In this document: positions 1 to 8,748 of the stretch, piece by piece
Layout of the letters: each line of letters starts with the position of its first letter
How positions within the stretch are numbered: position 1 is the first letter of the stretch
From: Streptomyces sp. B3I8
GTDB lineage: Bacteria; Actinomycetota; Actinomycetes; Streptomycetales; Streptomycetaceae
DNA length: 64,000 bases
Assembly: GCF_030816915.1 (NCBI RefSeq)
Contig: NZ_JAUSYN010000002.1
Coordinates: forward strand, 2,803,501-2,867,500
Reading direction: 5' to 3'
Notes under the pieces: model-generated
The model's database searches: none
What the model saw: the letters and a program-made list of their open reading frames with translations, nothing else
What the model was told of the DNA's origin: nothing
Made by a program: the position numbers and the translations under genes

Positions 1-474
1 CGGTTCGGCCGCGAGATCATGAAGTTCGGCGCGGTCGGCGGGGCCGGCCTCCTCGTCAATCTGCTCGTCTTCAACCTGGTGCGGCACACCACCGATCTGC
101 AGGTGGTGCGCGCCAGTGTGGTCGCCACGATCGTCGCGATCGCGTTCAACTACGTCGGCTTCCGGTACTTCGCCTACCGGGACCGCGACAAGAGCGGCCG
201 TACCAAGGAACTCACGCTGTTCCTGCTGTTCAGCGCGGCCGGCCTGGTGATCGAGAACGGCGTGCTGTTCGTGGCGACGTACGGCTTCGGCTGGGACAGC
301 CCGTTGCAGAGCAACATCTTCAAGTTCCTCGGCATCGGCATCGCCACCCTGTTCCGGTTCTGGTCGTACCGCACCTGGGTGTTCCGCGCACTGCCCGCCA
401 AGGAGGCGGTGGCGAGCGCGGAATCGTTCCTGGAGGACGCGGACGCCACACCGCCCGGGCGCCTGCGCCGCTGA
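1..474 (+). CDS. GtrA family membrane protein, 5' end cut by window
   Basis: The reading frame is open from base 1, and the six codons before the first ATG (position 19) fit a family N-terminus, so the true start probably lies upstream of the window. The visible 151-157 residues hold about four hydrophobic segments with the GtrA pattern: an N-terminal KFGAVGGAG motif followed by helices, FNYVGFRYFAYR near residue 40, and a C-terminal FRFWSYRTWVF block. GtrA/DPMS-type small membrane proteins are thought to help move or modify polyprenyl-linked sugars for cell-wall glycosylation. The role here is inferred from the family only. It converges on the sensor kinase gene, 33 bases away. Confidence 0.8.
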   Translation, partial: RFGREIMKFGAVGGAGLLVNLLVFNLVRHTTDLQVVRASVVATIVAIAFNYVGFRYFAYRDRDKSGRTKELTLFLLFSAAGLVIENGVLFVATYGFGWDSPLQSNIFKFLGIGIATLFRFWSYRTWVFRALPAKEAVASAESFLEDADATPPGRLRR

Positions 475-507
475 GAAGCCGCCCCCCGGGACCCCGGGCC
501 GCCCCGC

Positions 508-1797
508 TCATCGCACCGTCGGCCCGTGGTCCTCGCCCACCGGTGCCTTCTTCAGCGGCGTACGCGACAGGAACAGGCCGAAGACCGGCGGTTTCGCCTG
601 GAGCATCTCCAGCCGGCCGCCGTCCGCCTCGGCGAGGTCACGGGCGACGGCGAGGCCGATACCCGTGGAGTTCCGCCCGCTGATCGTGCGCTCGAAGATA
701 CGGGCACCCAGGTCGGACGGGACGCCGGGGCCCTCGTCGGTCACCTCGATGACCGCCTGGTTGCCGGTGACGCGCGTACGCAGCGCGACCGTGCCGCCGC
801 CGTGCATCAGGGAGTTCTCGATCAGCGCGGCCAGCACCTGCGCCACCGCCCCCGGCGTGCCCACGGCCTGCAGATGCCGTTTGCCGGAGCTGACGATGGC
901 GCGCCCCTCGCTGCGGTAGGCGGGGCGCCACTCGGCGACCTGCTGCTGGATGACCTCGTCGAGGTCGAAGGAGACGGCGGAGCCGGTGCGCGGGTCCCGG
1001 GCGTTGGTGAGCAGCCGCTCCACGACGTCCGTGAGCCGCTCGACCTGGGTCAGCGCGATCGTCGCCTCCTCCTTCACCGTGTCGGGGTCGTCGGTGAGGG
1101 TGATCTCCTCCAGGCGCATGGACAGCGCGGTGAGCGGGGTGCGGAGCTGGTGGGAGGCGTCGGCGGCCAGCCGTCGCTCGGCGGTGAGCATCCGGGCGAT
1201 GCGCTCGGCGGAGGAGTCCAGCACGTCGGCGACCCGGTCCAGCTCGGGCACCCCGTACCGCTTGTGCCGCGGGCGCGGGTCCCCGGAACCGAGGCGCTCG
1301 GCGGTGGAGGCGAGGTCGGTGAGCGGGGAGGCGAGCCGGTTGGCCTGGCGCACGGCGAGCAGGACGGCGGCGACGATCGCGAGCAGCGCGACCAGGCCGA
1401 TGATCAGCAGCGTGCGGCCGACCTCGCGGGTCACCGTCGACCGGGGCTCCTCGACGCGGACCGTCTCGCCCTCCTCGCCCTTGGCGGTGGCGTGGATGAC
1501 GTCGCCGGAGGGCCGGGAGCCGACCTCGACGGAGTCCTTGCCCGGCAGGGTGACGACGGCGTACCTGTCCTCGGTGACCTGGCCCTTGAGCTGCTCCCTG
1601 AGCACCTCGGCGGTGACCTTCTCGTCGTCCATGACACGGCCGTCGACGATGCTGGCCAGGCGCAGCGCCTCGGAGTCGACCCGCTCCTGGGCGCTGTTGC
1701 TGATGGTGCGGGTCTCGACGAGGACGAGGGAGACGCCGAAGACCGCGATCACCACGAGGACGACGGCGAGGGTGGACTGGATGAGACGGCGGCGCAC
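508..1797 (-). CDS. two-component sensor histidine kinase
   Basis: A 429-residue membrane sensor kinase. Residues about 6-27 form a first membrane segment, about 28-125 an extracytoplasmic sensing region, and about 127-150 a second segment. A HAMP-like linker follows, then the H-box ASHQLRTPL (His about 216), an N-box (ALIENSLMHG) and G-boxes (DEGPGVP, GIGLAVA) of the HATPase domain. The GTG start at 1797 is chosen because the first membrane helix begins there and it lies 16 bases after the response-regulator stop. A longer frame continues back across the regulator gene but is not protein-like. It is co-transcribed with the OmpR-type regulator. The signal is unknown. Confidence 0.88.
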   Translation of the reverse strand: MRRRLIQSTLAVVLVVIAVFGVSLVLVETRTISNSAQERVDSEALRLASIVDGRVMDDEKVTAEVLREQLKGQVTEDRYAVVTLPGKDSVEVGSRPSGDVIHATAKGEEGETVRVEEPRSTVTREVGRTLLIIGLVALLAIVAAVLLAVRQANRLASPLTDLASTAERLGSGDPRPRHKRYGVPELDRVADVLDSSAERIARMLTAERRLAADASHQLRTPLTALSMRLEEITLTDDPDTVKEEATIALTQVERLTDVVERLLTNARDPRTGSAVSFDLDEVIQQQVAEWRPAYRSEGRAIVSSGKRHLQAVGTPGAVAQVLAALIENSLMHGGGTVALRTRVTGNQAVIEVTDEGPGVPSDLGARIFERTISGRNSTGIGLAVARDLAEADGGRLEMLQAKPPVFGLFLSRTPLKKAPVGEDHGPTVR

Positions 1798-1813
1798 GGT
1801 TGCCGGGGCCTCG

Positions 1814-2491
1814 TCAGCTCTTCTCGAAGCGGAAACCGACGCCTCGGACGGTCGCGATGTAGCGGGGGTTCGCCGCGTCGTCGCCGAGCTTCTTGCGCAG
1901 CCAGGAGATGTGCATGTCCAGCGTCTTGGTGGACGACCACCATGTGGTGTCCCAGACCTCGCGCATGAGCTGGTCGCGGGTGACGACCCGGCCCGCGTCC
2001 CGCACCAGCACCCGCAGCAGGTCGAACTCCTTCGCCGTGAGCTGCAGTTCCTCTTCGCCCATCCACGCCCGGTGCGACTCGACGTCGATGCGCACGCCGT
2101 GCGTGGCGGGCGGCTGCTGCGGCTCGGTCGCCCCGCGGCGCAGCAGGGCCCGGACACGGGCGAGCAGTTCGGCGAGGCGGAACGGCTTGGTGACGTAGTC
2201 GTCGGCGCCCGCGTCGAGTCCGACGACGGTGTCCACCTCGTCGGCGCGCGCGGTCAGGATGAGGATCGGGACGGTGTGCCCGTCGGAGCGCAGTCGGCGG
2301 GCCACTTCCAGCCCGTCCATGCCGGGCAGCCCGAGGTCGAGTACCACCAGGTCGACGCCGCCCTGCATCCCCGCGTCGAGCGCGGTCGGTCCGTCCTCGC
2401 GCACCTCGACCTCGTAGCCCTCCCGGCGCAGGGCGCGGGCCAGAGGCTCCGAGATGGACGCGTCGTCCTCTGCGAGCAGTACACGGGTCAT
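1814..2491 (-). CDS. OmpR/PhoB-family response regulator
   Basis: A 225-residue regulator with a receiver domain (acidic pair at residues 9-10, phosphorylated Asp about 52 in VLDLGLPGMDG, Lys about 102 in TKPF) and a C-terminal winged-helix DNA-binding domain ending GVGFRFEKS. The ATG at 2491 is chosen because MTRVLLAEDD is the normal receiver beginning; the in-frame extension upstream is not receiver-like. It is the first gene of a two-gene unit with the kinase, 16 bases apart. Together they form a phosphorelay that turns an envelope signal into transcription. The target genes cannot be read from the sequence, but the divergent peptide transporter is a neighbour to consider. Confidence 0.9.
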   Translation of the reverse strand: MTRVLLAEDDASISEPLARALRREGYEVEVREDGPTALDAGMQGGVDLVVLDLGLPGMDGLEVARRLRSDGHTVPILILTARADEVDTVVGLDAGADDYVTKPFRLAELLARVRALLRRGATEPQQPPATHGVRIDVESHRAWMGEEELQLTAKEFDLLRVLVRDAGRVVTRDQLMREVWDTTWWSSTKTLDMHISWLRKKLGDDAANPRYIATVRGVGFRFEKS

Positions 2492-2972
2492 GGACTGATG
2501 GTAGTCCGACCGGTGCAAGAGACGAGGGGGTGATCGACACCCGGTTCTCTTACCTTGATCCGGGAGGGTGTCCGGTCGCCCGCCGCCGGTTCGCGCCCGG
2601 AGGCGCCGCCTGCGACCATGGGGGAGAATCGGGCGTGGAGCTTCGAAACAGATGTGCGGTTCCGTCCGAGCCTGTGATTCGCGTCTCAAGTCCTTCCATA
2701 TGGGGTGGGACCGTGTCGTATCGTGAGCTGACACGCCTGTGATGACAACCCGGACAACCGGGAGCGGACCGGCGGCGGGCTCGCCCGCCGGGTCCCTTGT
2801 CTGCGGGCGGCGGGCCGGTCACCGACCGGTCCGGACCGGCCGGTTCTCACCGTCCGTCCCGAGGCCGGTTCCCCGCCGGCCGGAAGTGAAATGACCTGTG
2901 GCCGGGCCCCGAGCACGTGCGCGCCGACGCGCACTCGCCGCGAGGGGCGTGGATCCCGGTGGTCGCCGTCCC
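2492..2972. other. intergenic region between divergent two-component and transporter genes
   Basis: No protein-like frame is present. It carries GC-rich inverted repeats (for example CGGCGGG-CTCG-CCCGCCG near 2772-2790) and several copies of ACCGG/CCGGT type half-sites around 2813-2845. It should contain the promoters of the response regulator and, together with the adjacent tandem repeat, of the transporter. Confidence 0.5.
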
Positions 2973-3070
2973 CGTTCCGTGACGCGGACTCCGTCACGCG
3001 GACTCCGTGATCCGGATTCCGTGATCCGGATTCCGTGATCCGGATTCCGTGATCCGGATTCCGTGCTTCG
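2973..3070. repeat. seven tandem 14-bp repeats upstream of the transporter
   Basis: Seven head-to-tail 14-bp units fill this stretch. The central ones are identical (GATTCCGTGATCCG); the outer ones diverge by one to four bases. Each junction of central units makes the 8-bp palindrome ATCCGGAT. The array ends about 108 bases before the transporter start codon, so it lies in its promoter or leader region. Confidence 0.9.
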
Positions 3071-3177
3071 GAGCGGATACCCCCGTGAGCGTGGGGTGGA
3101 CGACGTCAACCACCGGTGCCGGCCTCCCCCACCGGGCGCAACGCCAAGCACTGCGTCCCGACCAGCAAGGAACGACC

Positions 3178-4680
3178 ATGGCGTCCAGCCTGACGAAGGA
3201 CTCGGTCCGCCCGGGCACCCCCGGCTCCGGTTCCGAGAAGTCCTTCTTCGGCCACCCCCGCGGACTGGCCACTCTCTTCATGACCGAGATGTGGGAGCGG
3301 TTCTCCTACTACGGCATGAGGGCTCTGCTCCCGCTGTACCTGGTGGCCCCGGGCGGCCTGCACATGAGCGCCACCACCGCGACCGCGATCTACTCGGTCT
3401 ACCTCTCGCTCGTCTACCTGCTCGCCATGCCGGGCGGGTGGGTCGCCGACCGGATCCTCGGCCCCCGCAAGACCGTCGCCGTCGCCGGTGCGGTCATCAT
3501 GCTGGGCCACCTGACGCTGGCGCTGCCGTCGGCCGGCACGTTCTTCGCCGGCCTCGGACTGGTGGCGATCGGCTCGGGTCTGCTGAAGGCCAACATCTCG
3601 ACGATGGTCGGCCACCTGTACAACGGCCCGGACGACCCGCGCCGGGACGGCGGCTTCACCCTCTTCTACGTCGGCATCAACGTCGGCGCCTTCGCCGCGC
3701 CGCTCGCGATCGGCACCGTCGGCGAGAACGTCAACTGGCACCTCGGCTTCGCGCTCGCGGCGGTCGGCATGGGCCTCGGCCTGGCCCAGTTCCTGCTCGG
3801 CACGCGTCACCTCAGCCCGCGCTCGGACGTCGTCCCCATGCCGCTGTCGGCGCCCGAGAAGTCCTCCACGCTGCGCAAGACCGGCGCGTGGGCGGCCGCG
3901 GCCGTGATCTTCTACGCGGTCATCGGCCTGACCGGCGTCTACACGCTGAACTGGCTGATGGTGCCGATCACCGTGGCCGGCCTGATCATTCCGGTCTTCG
4001 TGATCGCGCGCATCAAGCGGGACCGCTCCCTGGACCGCGCCGAGCAGTCCCGGATGACCGCGTACATCTGGTTCTTCGTGGCCGCGGCCGTGTTCTGGAT
4101 GATCTACGACCAGGGCGGCTCGACGCTGTCGCTGTTCGCGGACGGCTCCGCCAAGAACACCGTCCTCGGCTGGGGCTTCCCGGTCTCCTGGTACCAGTCG
4201 GTCAACCCCGTGCTGATCATGGCGTTCGCACCCGTGTTCGCCGCGGTCTGGCTGGCGCTGAACCGGCGCGGCAAGGAGCCGAGCACGGTGGTGAAGTTCG
4301 CCTCCGGTCTGATGCTGGTCGGCGTCTCCTTCTTCGTCTTCCTGGCGCCCCTGTCGATCGCCGGCGACGGACACAAGGCGGCCGCGCTGTGGCTGGTGGC
4401 GATCTACTTCGTCCAGACGATGGGCGAGCTGCTGCTGTCGCCGGTGGGCCTGTCGGTGACGACGAAGATGGCACCGGCCAAGTACGCCTCGCAGCTCATG
4501 GGCGTCTGGTTCCTCGCGGTCACCGCGGGCGACGCGACGACGGGTCTGCTGTCCATCGCGGGCGTCGACCTCAACAAGAACGGCATCGTCGCCCTGGAGG
4601 CCACGCTCGCGGTCGTCGCGGGCGCGGCGGTCTGGCTCTACCGCGGCAAGGTCAAGCGACTGATGGGCGACGTGCGCTGA
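3178..4680 (+). CDS. POT/PTR-family proton-dependent oligopeptide transporter
   Basis: A 500-residue, roughly 12-14-helix major-facilitator protein of the proton-dependent oligopeptide transporter family. The N-terminal family signature is plain: FMTEMWERFSYYGMRALLPLYL (ExxERFxYYG) and, near residue 150, the FTLFYVGINVGAFAAPL motif. It should import di- and tripeptides using the proton gradient. The ATG at 3178 is preceded by AAGGA at a good distance and matches the usual N-terminus; an ATG 129 bases upstream would add a non-homologous tail running through the tandem repeats. Monocistronic, closed by a strong hairpin at 4725-4764. Confidence 0.93.
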   Translation: MASSLTKDSVRPGTPGSGSEKSFFGHPRGLATLFMTEMWERFSYYGMRALLPLYLVAPGGLHMSATTATAIYSVYLSLVYLLAMPGGWVADRILGPRKTVAVAGAVIMLGHLTLALPSAGTFFAGLGLVAIGSGLLKANISTMVGHLYNGPDDPRRDGGFTLFYVGINVGAFAAPLAIGTVGENVNWHLGFALAAVGMGLGLAQFLLGTRHLSPRSDVVPMPLSAPEKSSTLRKTGAWAAAAVIFYAVIGLTGVYTLNWLMVPITVAGLIIPVFVIARIKRDRSLDRAEQSRMTAYIWFFVAAAVFWMIYDQGGSTLSLFADGSAKNTVLGWGFPVSWYQSVNPVLIMAFAPVFAAVWLALNRRGKEPSTVVKFASGLMLVGVSFFVFLAPLSIAGDGHKAAALWLVAIYFVQTMGELLLSPVGLSVTTKMAPAKYASQLMGVWFLAVTAGDATTGLLSIAGVDLNKNGIVALEATLAVVAGAAVWLYRGKVKRLMGDVR

Positions 4681-4724
4681 CGCGCGGCGGGTGACACACG
4701 GCGAGTGTCCTCGCGAGTGACACG

Positions 4725-4764
4725 GCGAAGGGCGGCGGCATCCGAGGATGCCGCCGCCCTTCGC
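4725..4764 (+). terminator. rho-independent-type terminator after the peptide transporter
   Basis: A perfect inverted repeat with 19-base arms (4725-4743 and 4746-4764) and a minimal loop lies 45 bases after the transporter stop. No long T-tract follows, as is usual in Streptomyces. It lies between convergent genes, so it may serve prsI too. Confidence 0.75.
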
Positions 4765-4823
4765 ACGTGCGATGTGTCTGGGAGGGGGAGGGGAGCGCCG
4801 CGAACGCGGTCCCTCTTACGGGT

Positions 4824-5441
4824 CTAAGGCGCCCCCAGCTCCGCCCACACCGTCTTGCCCGCGGCACCGTCGGCGCTGTCGGACCGGACGACTCCCCAGT
4901 CCAGACACAACCGCTCGACAATGAACATGCCGTGGCCGCCGGGCCGTCCCGCCCGGTGGGGGTTGCGCGGCGCCGGCTGGCCCTCACCCCGGTCGGAGAC
5001 CTCGATCCGCAGCACCTTGTTGTCGCAGGTGATTCCCAGTTCCTCGGGCCCCTCGGCATGCAGGCACGCATTGGTGACCAGCTCGGAGACGACCAGCAGG
5101 ACGTCCTCCGCCGCGGCCCGCCGGTCGGCGGAGTCGGCCGGCAGCCAGCCCCAGGCGTAGAGCGCCTGCCGGGTGAAGTCGCGGGCGAGCGGCACCACGC
5201 CGCTCGCTCCGTCGAAGTTCAACCGCCGTACCTGCCGCCCTCCGGACGGCGGGGACCCCCCGACGGACGTGGGGGCCGCCACGGCGGACACCCCCGCCCC
5301 CGGCGGCTCGGCGGACGCGGAAGACGCAGACGGCACGGACGACGGACCCTCCGAGGATGCCGCCCCGTCCGCGGCCGCCCCGGAAGCGCCGCTGGGCTCG
5401 GGGCCGCGGTCGCCCGGCGAGTAAGGCCGGGTGGTGCTCAT
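4824..5441 (-). CDS. prsI: anti-sigma factor with HATPase domain (RsbW/SpoIIAB type)
   Basis: A 205-residue protein. Residues 1 to about 75 are low in complexity (Ala, Ser, Pro, Gly), and residues about 80-205 form a GHKL ATPase domain: VVSELVTNACLHA (N-box), EVSDRGEG (G1) and GGHGMFIVERL (G2). Anti-sigma kinases of this type bind a SigB-family sigma factor and phosphorylate an anti-anti-sigma partner on serine. Both partners lie next door (arsI 5805-6176, sigI 6427-7374). The name follows the described S. coelicolor SigI/PrsI/ArsI partner switch, which has this gene order as I recall it. The start has a GAGGTG ribosome site. It is separated from arsI by 363 bases and has its own possible promoter. 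Confidence 0.85.
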   Translation of the reverse strand: MSTTRPYSPGDRGPEPSGASGAAADGAASSEGPSSVPSASSASAEPPGAGVSAVAAPTSVGGSPPSGGRQVRRLNFDGASGVVPLARDFTRQALYAWGWLPADSADRRAAAEDVLLVVSELVTNACLHAEGPEELGITCDNKVLRIEVSDRGEGQPAPRNPHRAGRPGGHGMFIVERLCLDWGVVRSDSADGAAGKTVWAELGAP

Positions 5442-5804
5442 CAGCGCTTCACCTCACCGATTCACCAGTTCACGATTTTTTTCACGATGGAAGACTCTGC
5501 ACCCGCACAAAAGGGTGTACCCGCCCTGTTCCGAGCGGCACGCATCTCGCGGCCCCGTACGGACAGGACGCGGCTCGCGCCGCCGGGGATGCCTGCCCTC
5601 CCGTGCCACCGGCACGTTCAGATGTCTCCTGCCCGGGCCGACCGGCGGAACACCCACGGATTCGGACGGAACCGGTAACGATCGCAACGCGTTCGTCACA
5701 CCCGCCACACAAGGCACCGGACGAGTCGTCGCCCACCCGGCGGACCGCGTATGCCGTCCGCAGGCGTGTGCCCCCCTCGTCGGCGCGTGCTCCACTCCCC
5801 TCGC
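5442..5804. other. 363-base spacer between arsI and prsI
   Basis: No convincing gene is present. On the minus strand it holds the leader of prsI, including the run TTCACGATTTTTTTCACG-type sequence (5469-5486) that is AT-rich for this genome, and a GGGTAC box at 5517-5522. Confidence 0.5.
5517..5522 (-). promoter_or_regulatory. candidate SigB-family -10 box (GGGTAC) for prsI
   Basis: GGGTAC on the minus strand fits the -10 element used by Streptomyces SigB/SigF-type sigma factors. It lies about 75 bases before the prsI start codon. A matching GTTT-type -35 is not clear, so this is weak. Confidence 0.3.
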
Positions 5805-6176
5805 CTACTCGGAGGCGAGAGCCTGGTCGAGCGTGTCGTGGAGGACGAACACCGAATCGGCGCCGGTGATCTCGAAGACCCGGGCCACCACCGGCTGCAT
5901 CCCCACGAGATGCACCTCGCCACCCGCGGCCTCGGCCTTCAACCGGGCACCGAGCAGCACGTTCAGCCCGGTGGAGTCGCAGAACTCCAACCGGGAGCAG
6001 TCCACCACCAGGCGCGAGAAACCCTTCTCCAGGCAGTCTTCGAGCGGCTCGCGCAACAGATCGGCGGTGTGGTGATCCAGCTCACCCGCCGGTGTCACGA
6101 CAGCGCTCGTACCTTCTTCACGCACCTCGACCAGAAGCCGGCCCGACTGTGCGCTGCCGACCGTCCCGCGGTCCAT
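5805..6176 (-). CDS. arsI: anti-anti-sigma factor (STAS domain)
   Basis: A 123-residue single STAS-domain protein of SpoIIAA/RsbV type. The phosphorylatable serine is present in the motif CDSTGLN (Ser 68). In this family the unphosphorylated form binds the anti-sigma kinase and frees the sigma factor. With PrsI (next gene in the same direction) and the divergent SigI it completes a partner switch. It is divergent from sigI with about 250 bases between start codons, so both promoters share that spacer. The name is by analogy with the S. coelicolor locus. Confidence 0.85.
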   Translation of the reverse strand: MDRGTVGSAQSGRLLVEVREEGTSAVVTPAGELDHHTADLLREPLEDCLEKGFSRLVVDCSRLEFCDSTGLNVLLGARLKAEAAGGEVHLVGMQPVVARVFEITGADSVFVLHDTLDQALASE

Positions 6177-6295
6177 GCCGTCCCTCTCCCGACCGTCGTG
6201 GCTCTTGCTTGACGCCCTCGAACACTACGCCTTCCCCACAAGTCTTGAACACCCGAACAAACGCACAAACCGGGACAACGCGCAGCTAAGCGCAC

Positions 6296-6322
6296 TTGCA
6301 ACCGGCTTGTGGAACCGGGTAG
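6296..6322 (+). promoter_or_regulatory. candidate stress-sigma promoter of sigI
   Basis: TTGCAA and GGGTAG are separated by 15 bases, about 105 bases before the sigI start. GGGTA is the usual -10 core of SigB-type promoters in Streptomyces, so the gene may be read by its own or a related sigma factor. This is inferred from pattern only. Confidence 0.35.
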
Positions 6323-6426
6323 GGCTAGTAGGGACACCCAACCGACACGGCCGGCTTTGGAGGCGCCGCACACCGCAGTGCACGTATGGCTTCGGCTGCC
6401 ACATGCCGAGAACGATGGAGGACATC

Positions 6427-7374
6427 ATGTCACCCCGGCTCGACGAATCGCATACCCAGAGGGCGACGTCGACACGCTCCCCGGAACGACCGGAGTTCGA
6501 ACCCGCTGTCGAGTCCCTCGAAGGACTCGAGGCGCTGGAGGACTTCGAGACCCTCACCGAACCCGACGGTCTGGCCGGACTCCCCGAGATCCCCCCGTAC
6601 CACGAGGTGGGACCGGTGGACGCGCGGGCGCTGTCCAAGACCCTGTTCCAGCGCCTGGAGTCCCTCGAAGAGGGCACCTACGACCACGCCTACGTCCGCC
6701 ACACGCTCGTCGAGCTGAACCTCGCCCTGGTGAAGTTCGCCGCCGCCCGGTTCCGCACCCGCAGTGAACCGATGGAGGACATCATCCAGGTCGGCACGAT
6801 CGGCCTGATCAAGGCGATCGACCGGTTCGAGCTGAGCCGCGGTGTGGAGTTCCCCACGTTCGCGATGCCGACCATCATCGGCGAGATCAAACGGTTCTTC
6901 CGCGACACCTCGTGGTCCGTGCGCGTACCGCGCCGGCTGCAGGAACTCCGCCTGGACCTGGCCAAGGCCGGCGACGAGCTGGCCCAGCAGCTCGACCGGG
7001 CGCCCACCGTGACCGAACTGGCGGACCGCCTCGGGCTGTCCAACGAAGAGGTCGTCGAGGGCATGGTCGCCTCCAACGCGTACACCGCCTCCTCCCTGGA
7101 CGCGCAGCCCGAGGAGGACGACTCGGAGGGCGCGCTCGCGGACCGCATCGGCTACGAGGACCACGACCTCGAGGGCGTCGAGTACATCGAGTCGCTGAAG
7201 CCGCTGATCGCCGGTCTGCCGCAGCGCGACCGGAAGATCCTCTCGCTGCGGTTCGTGGCCAACATGACGCAGTCGGAGATCGGCGAGGAACTCGGCATCT
7301 CCCAGATGCACGTCTCCCGGCTGCTGTCCCGCACGCTGGTCCGGCTGCGCAAGGGCCTGGCGCTCGAGGACTGA
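6427..7374 (+). CDS. sigI: SigB/SigF-family RNA polymerase sigma factor
   Basis: A 315-residue alternative sigma factor. The first 60 residues are acidic. Region 2 follows (LNLALVKFAAARF, DIIQVGTIGLIKAIDRF, FPTFAMPTIIGEIKRFFRD), then region 3 and a region 4 helix-turn-helix (MTQSEIGEELGISQMHVSRLLS). The sequence is of the SigB/F/G group rather than an ECF factor. The ATG at 6427 is chosen because GGAGG stands five bases before it; earlier in-frame ATGs at 6403 and 6415 lack this. It is divergent from arsI-prsI, whose products should control it. The stress or developmental signal is not visible here. Confidence 0.9.
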   Translation: MSPRLDESHTQRATSTRSPERPEFEPAVESLEGLEALEDFETLTEPDGLAGLPEIPPYHEVGPVDARALSKTLFQRLESLEEGTYDHAYVRHTLVELNLALVKFAAARFRTRSEPMEDIIQVGTIGLIKAIDRFELSRGVEFPTFAMPTIIGEIKRFFRDTSWSVRVPRRLQELRLDLAKAGDELAQQLDRAPTVTELADRLGLSNEEVVEGMVASNAYTASSLDAQPEEDDSEGALADRIGYEDHDLEGVEYIESLKPLIAGLPQRDRKILSLRFVANMTQSEIGEELGISQMHVSRLLSRTLVRLRKGLALED

Positions 7375-7441
7375 CCCGTGCTCCCTGTTGGAAGAGAGAG
7401 CTCCCGGAGGCCCTGATTCCAGTCCTGCTTTCCCGTTCCGG

Positions 7442-8617
7442 TCAGACCACGCGTACGCCGCGGCGCCAGACCTCGGTGACGAGGGGGACGCCGGGGCGGT
7501 AGGCCAGGTGGACATGGCTGGGGGCGTCCAGGACGGCGAGGTCGGCGTACGCCCCCGGGGCGAGCCGGCCCACGTCCTCCCGGCGCAGGGCGCGGGCGCC
7601 CCCCGCGGTGGCCGACCAGAGGGCCTCGTCGGGGGTCATGCCCATGTCCCGCACGGCGAGGGCGACGCAGAACGGCATCGAACTGGTGAAGGACGAGCCG
7701 GGGTTGCAGTCCGTGGAGAGCGCGACCGTGGCCCCGGCGTCCAGCAGCCTGCGGGCGTCGGGCCATTGGGCGCGGGTGGAGAACTCGGCGCCGGGCAGCA
7801 GGGTGGCGACGGTCTCGCCGTGCGCGAGGGCGTCGACGTCCGCGTCGGTGAGGTGGGTGCAGTGGTCGGCGCTGGCCGCGTCCAGCTCGACCGCGAGCTG
7901 CACGCCGGGACCGTGCGTGAGCTGGTTGGCGTGCACGCGCGGGTGCAGCCCCTTGGCCCGGCCGGCGGTGAGGATCGCGCGGGCCTGGTCGCCGTCGAAC
8001 GCCCCCTTCTCGCAGAACACGTCGATCCAACGGGCGTGCGGGGCGCAGGCGTCGAGCATCTCGCCGGTGACCAGCGCGACGTAGGCCGCAGGATCGTCGG
8101 CGAGTTCGGGCGGTACGACGTGGGCGCCGAGGAACGTCACCTCGTCGGTGTGCGCGGCCGCGATGCGCAGGGCGCGGGCCTCGTCCTCGACGGTCAACCC
8201 GTAGCCCGACTTGGTCTCGAACGTGGTCGTGCCCTGGCGCAGTGCCTCGCGCAGATAACGGGTGAGGTTCGCCTCCAGTTCCGCGTCGGTGGCGGCGCGG
8301 GTGGCCGCGACGGTGGTGCGGATGCCGCCCGCGCCGTAGGGGCGGCCGGACATGCGGGCGTGGAACTCCTCGGTGCGGTCGCCCGCGAAGACGAGGTGGG
8401 AGTGGGAGTCCACGAAGCCGGGGATCACCGCCCGGCCGGCGGCGTCGACCCGATTGTCAGTGGCGGGTGCTTTGCTTGCTTCACCGGTCCACACGACGCG
8501 GTCGCCCTCGATGACGACGGCCGCGTTCCGGACGGTGCCGAGGGGGTCCGTGTCGCCGGGGGAGGGGGCGTTGGTGATCAGCGTGGCGATGTTGGTGATG
8601 ACCGTGCTGCTGCTCAT
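7442..8617 (-). CDS. hutI: imidazolonepropionase
   Basis: A 391-residue amidohydrolase that opens imidazolone-5-propionate to N-formimidoyl-L-glutamate, the third step of histidine breakdown. Seen: the metal motif [12 protein letters not shown], then [49 protein letters not shown], and STDCNPGSS near the C-terminus, all in family order. The ATG at 8617 has a GAGGA ribosome site. It is the last gene of hutU-M20-hutF-hutI, 131 bases after hutF. That gap contains two exact 18-bp tandem units (8705-8740). It converges on sigI with a 67-base spacer and no obvious terminator. Confidence 0.93.
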   Translation of the reverse strand: MSSSTVITNIATLITNAPSPGDTDPLGTVRNAAVVIEGDRVVWTGEASKAPATDNRVDAAGRAVIPGFVDSHSHLVFAGDRTEEFHARMSGRPYGAGGIRTTVAATRAATDAELEANLTRYLREALRQGTTTFETKSGYGLTVEDEARALRIAAAHTDEVTFLGAHVVPPELADDPAAYVALVTGEMLDACAPHARWIDVFCEKGAFDGDQARAILTAGRAKGLHPRVHANQLTHGPGVQLAVELDAASADHCTHLTDADVDALAHGETVATLLPGAEFSTRAQWPDARRLLDAGATVALSTDCNPGSSFTSSMPFCVALAVRDMGMTPDEALWSATAGGARALRREDVGRLAPGAYADLAVLDAPSHVHLAYRPGVPLVTEVWRRGVRVV

Positions 8618-8748
8618 GGTGTCCTCGGTCGGGGCGGTGGCGGTGCGCCTGGCGGTGACGGTGGCGGGGACGACGGGGATGGCGGTGGCGGTCGGCCGGG
8701 GTGCGGCCGGTGTCGGGGGCGGGGCCGGTGTCGGGGGCGGGGGCGGTC

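Noticed and set aside
2973..3070. CRISPR-like array
   Set aside because: Units are contiguous 14-mers without unique spacers, and no cas genes are near.
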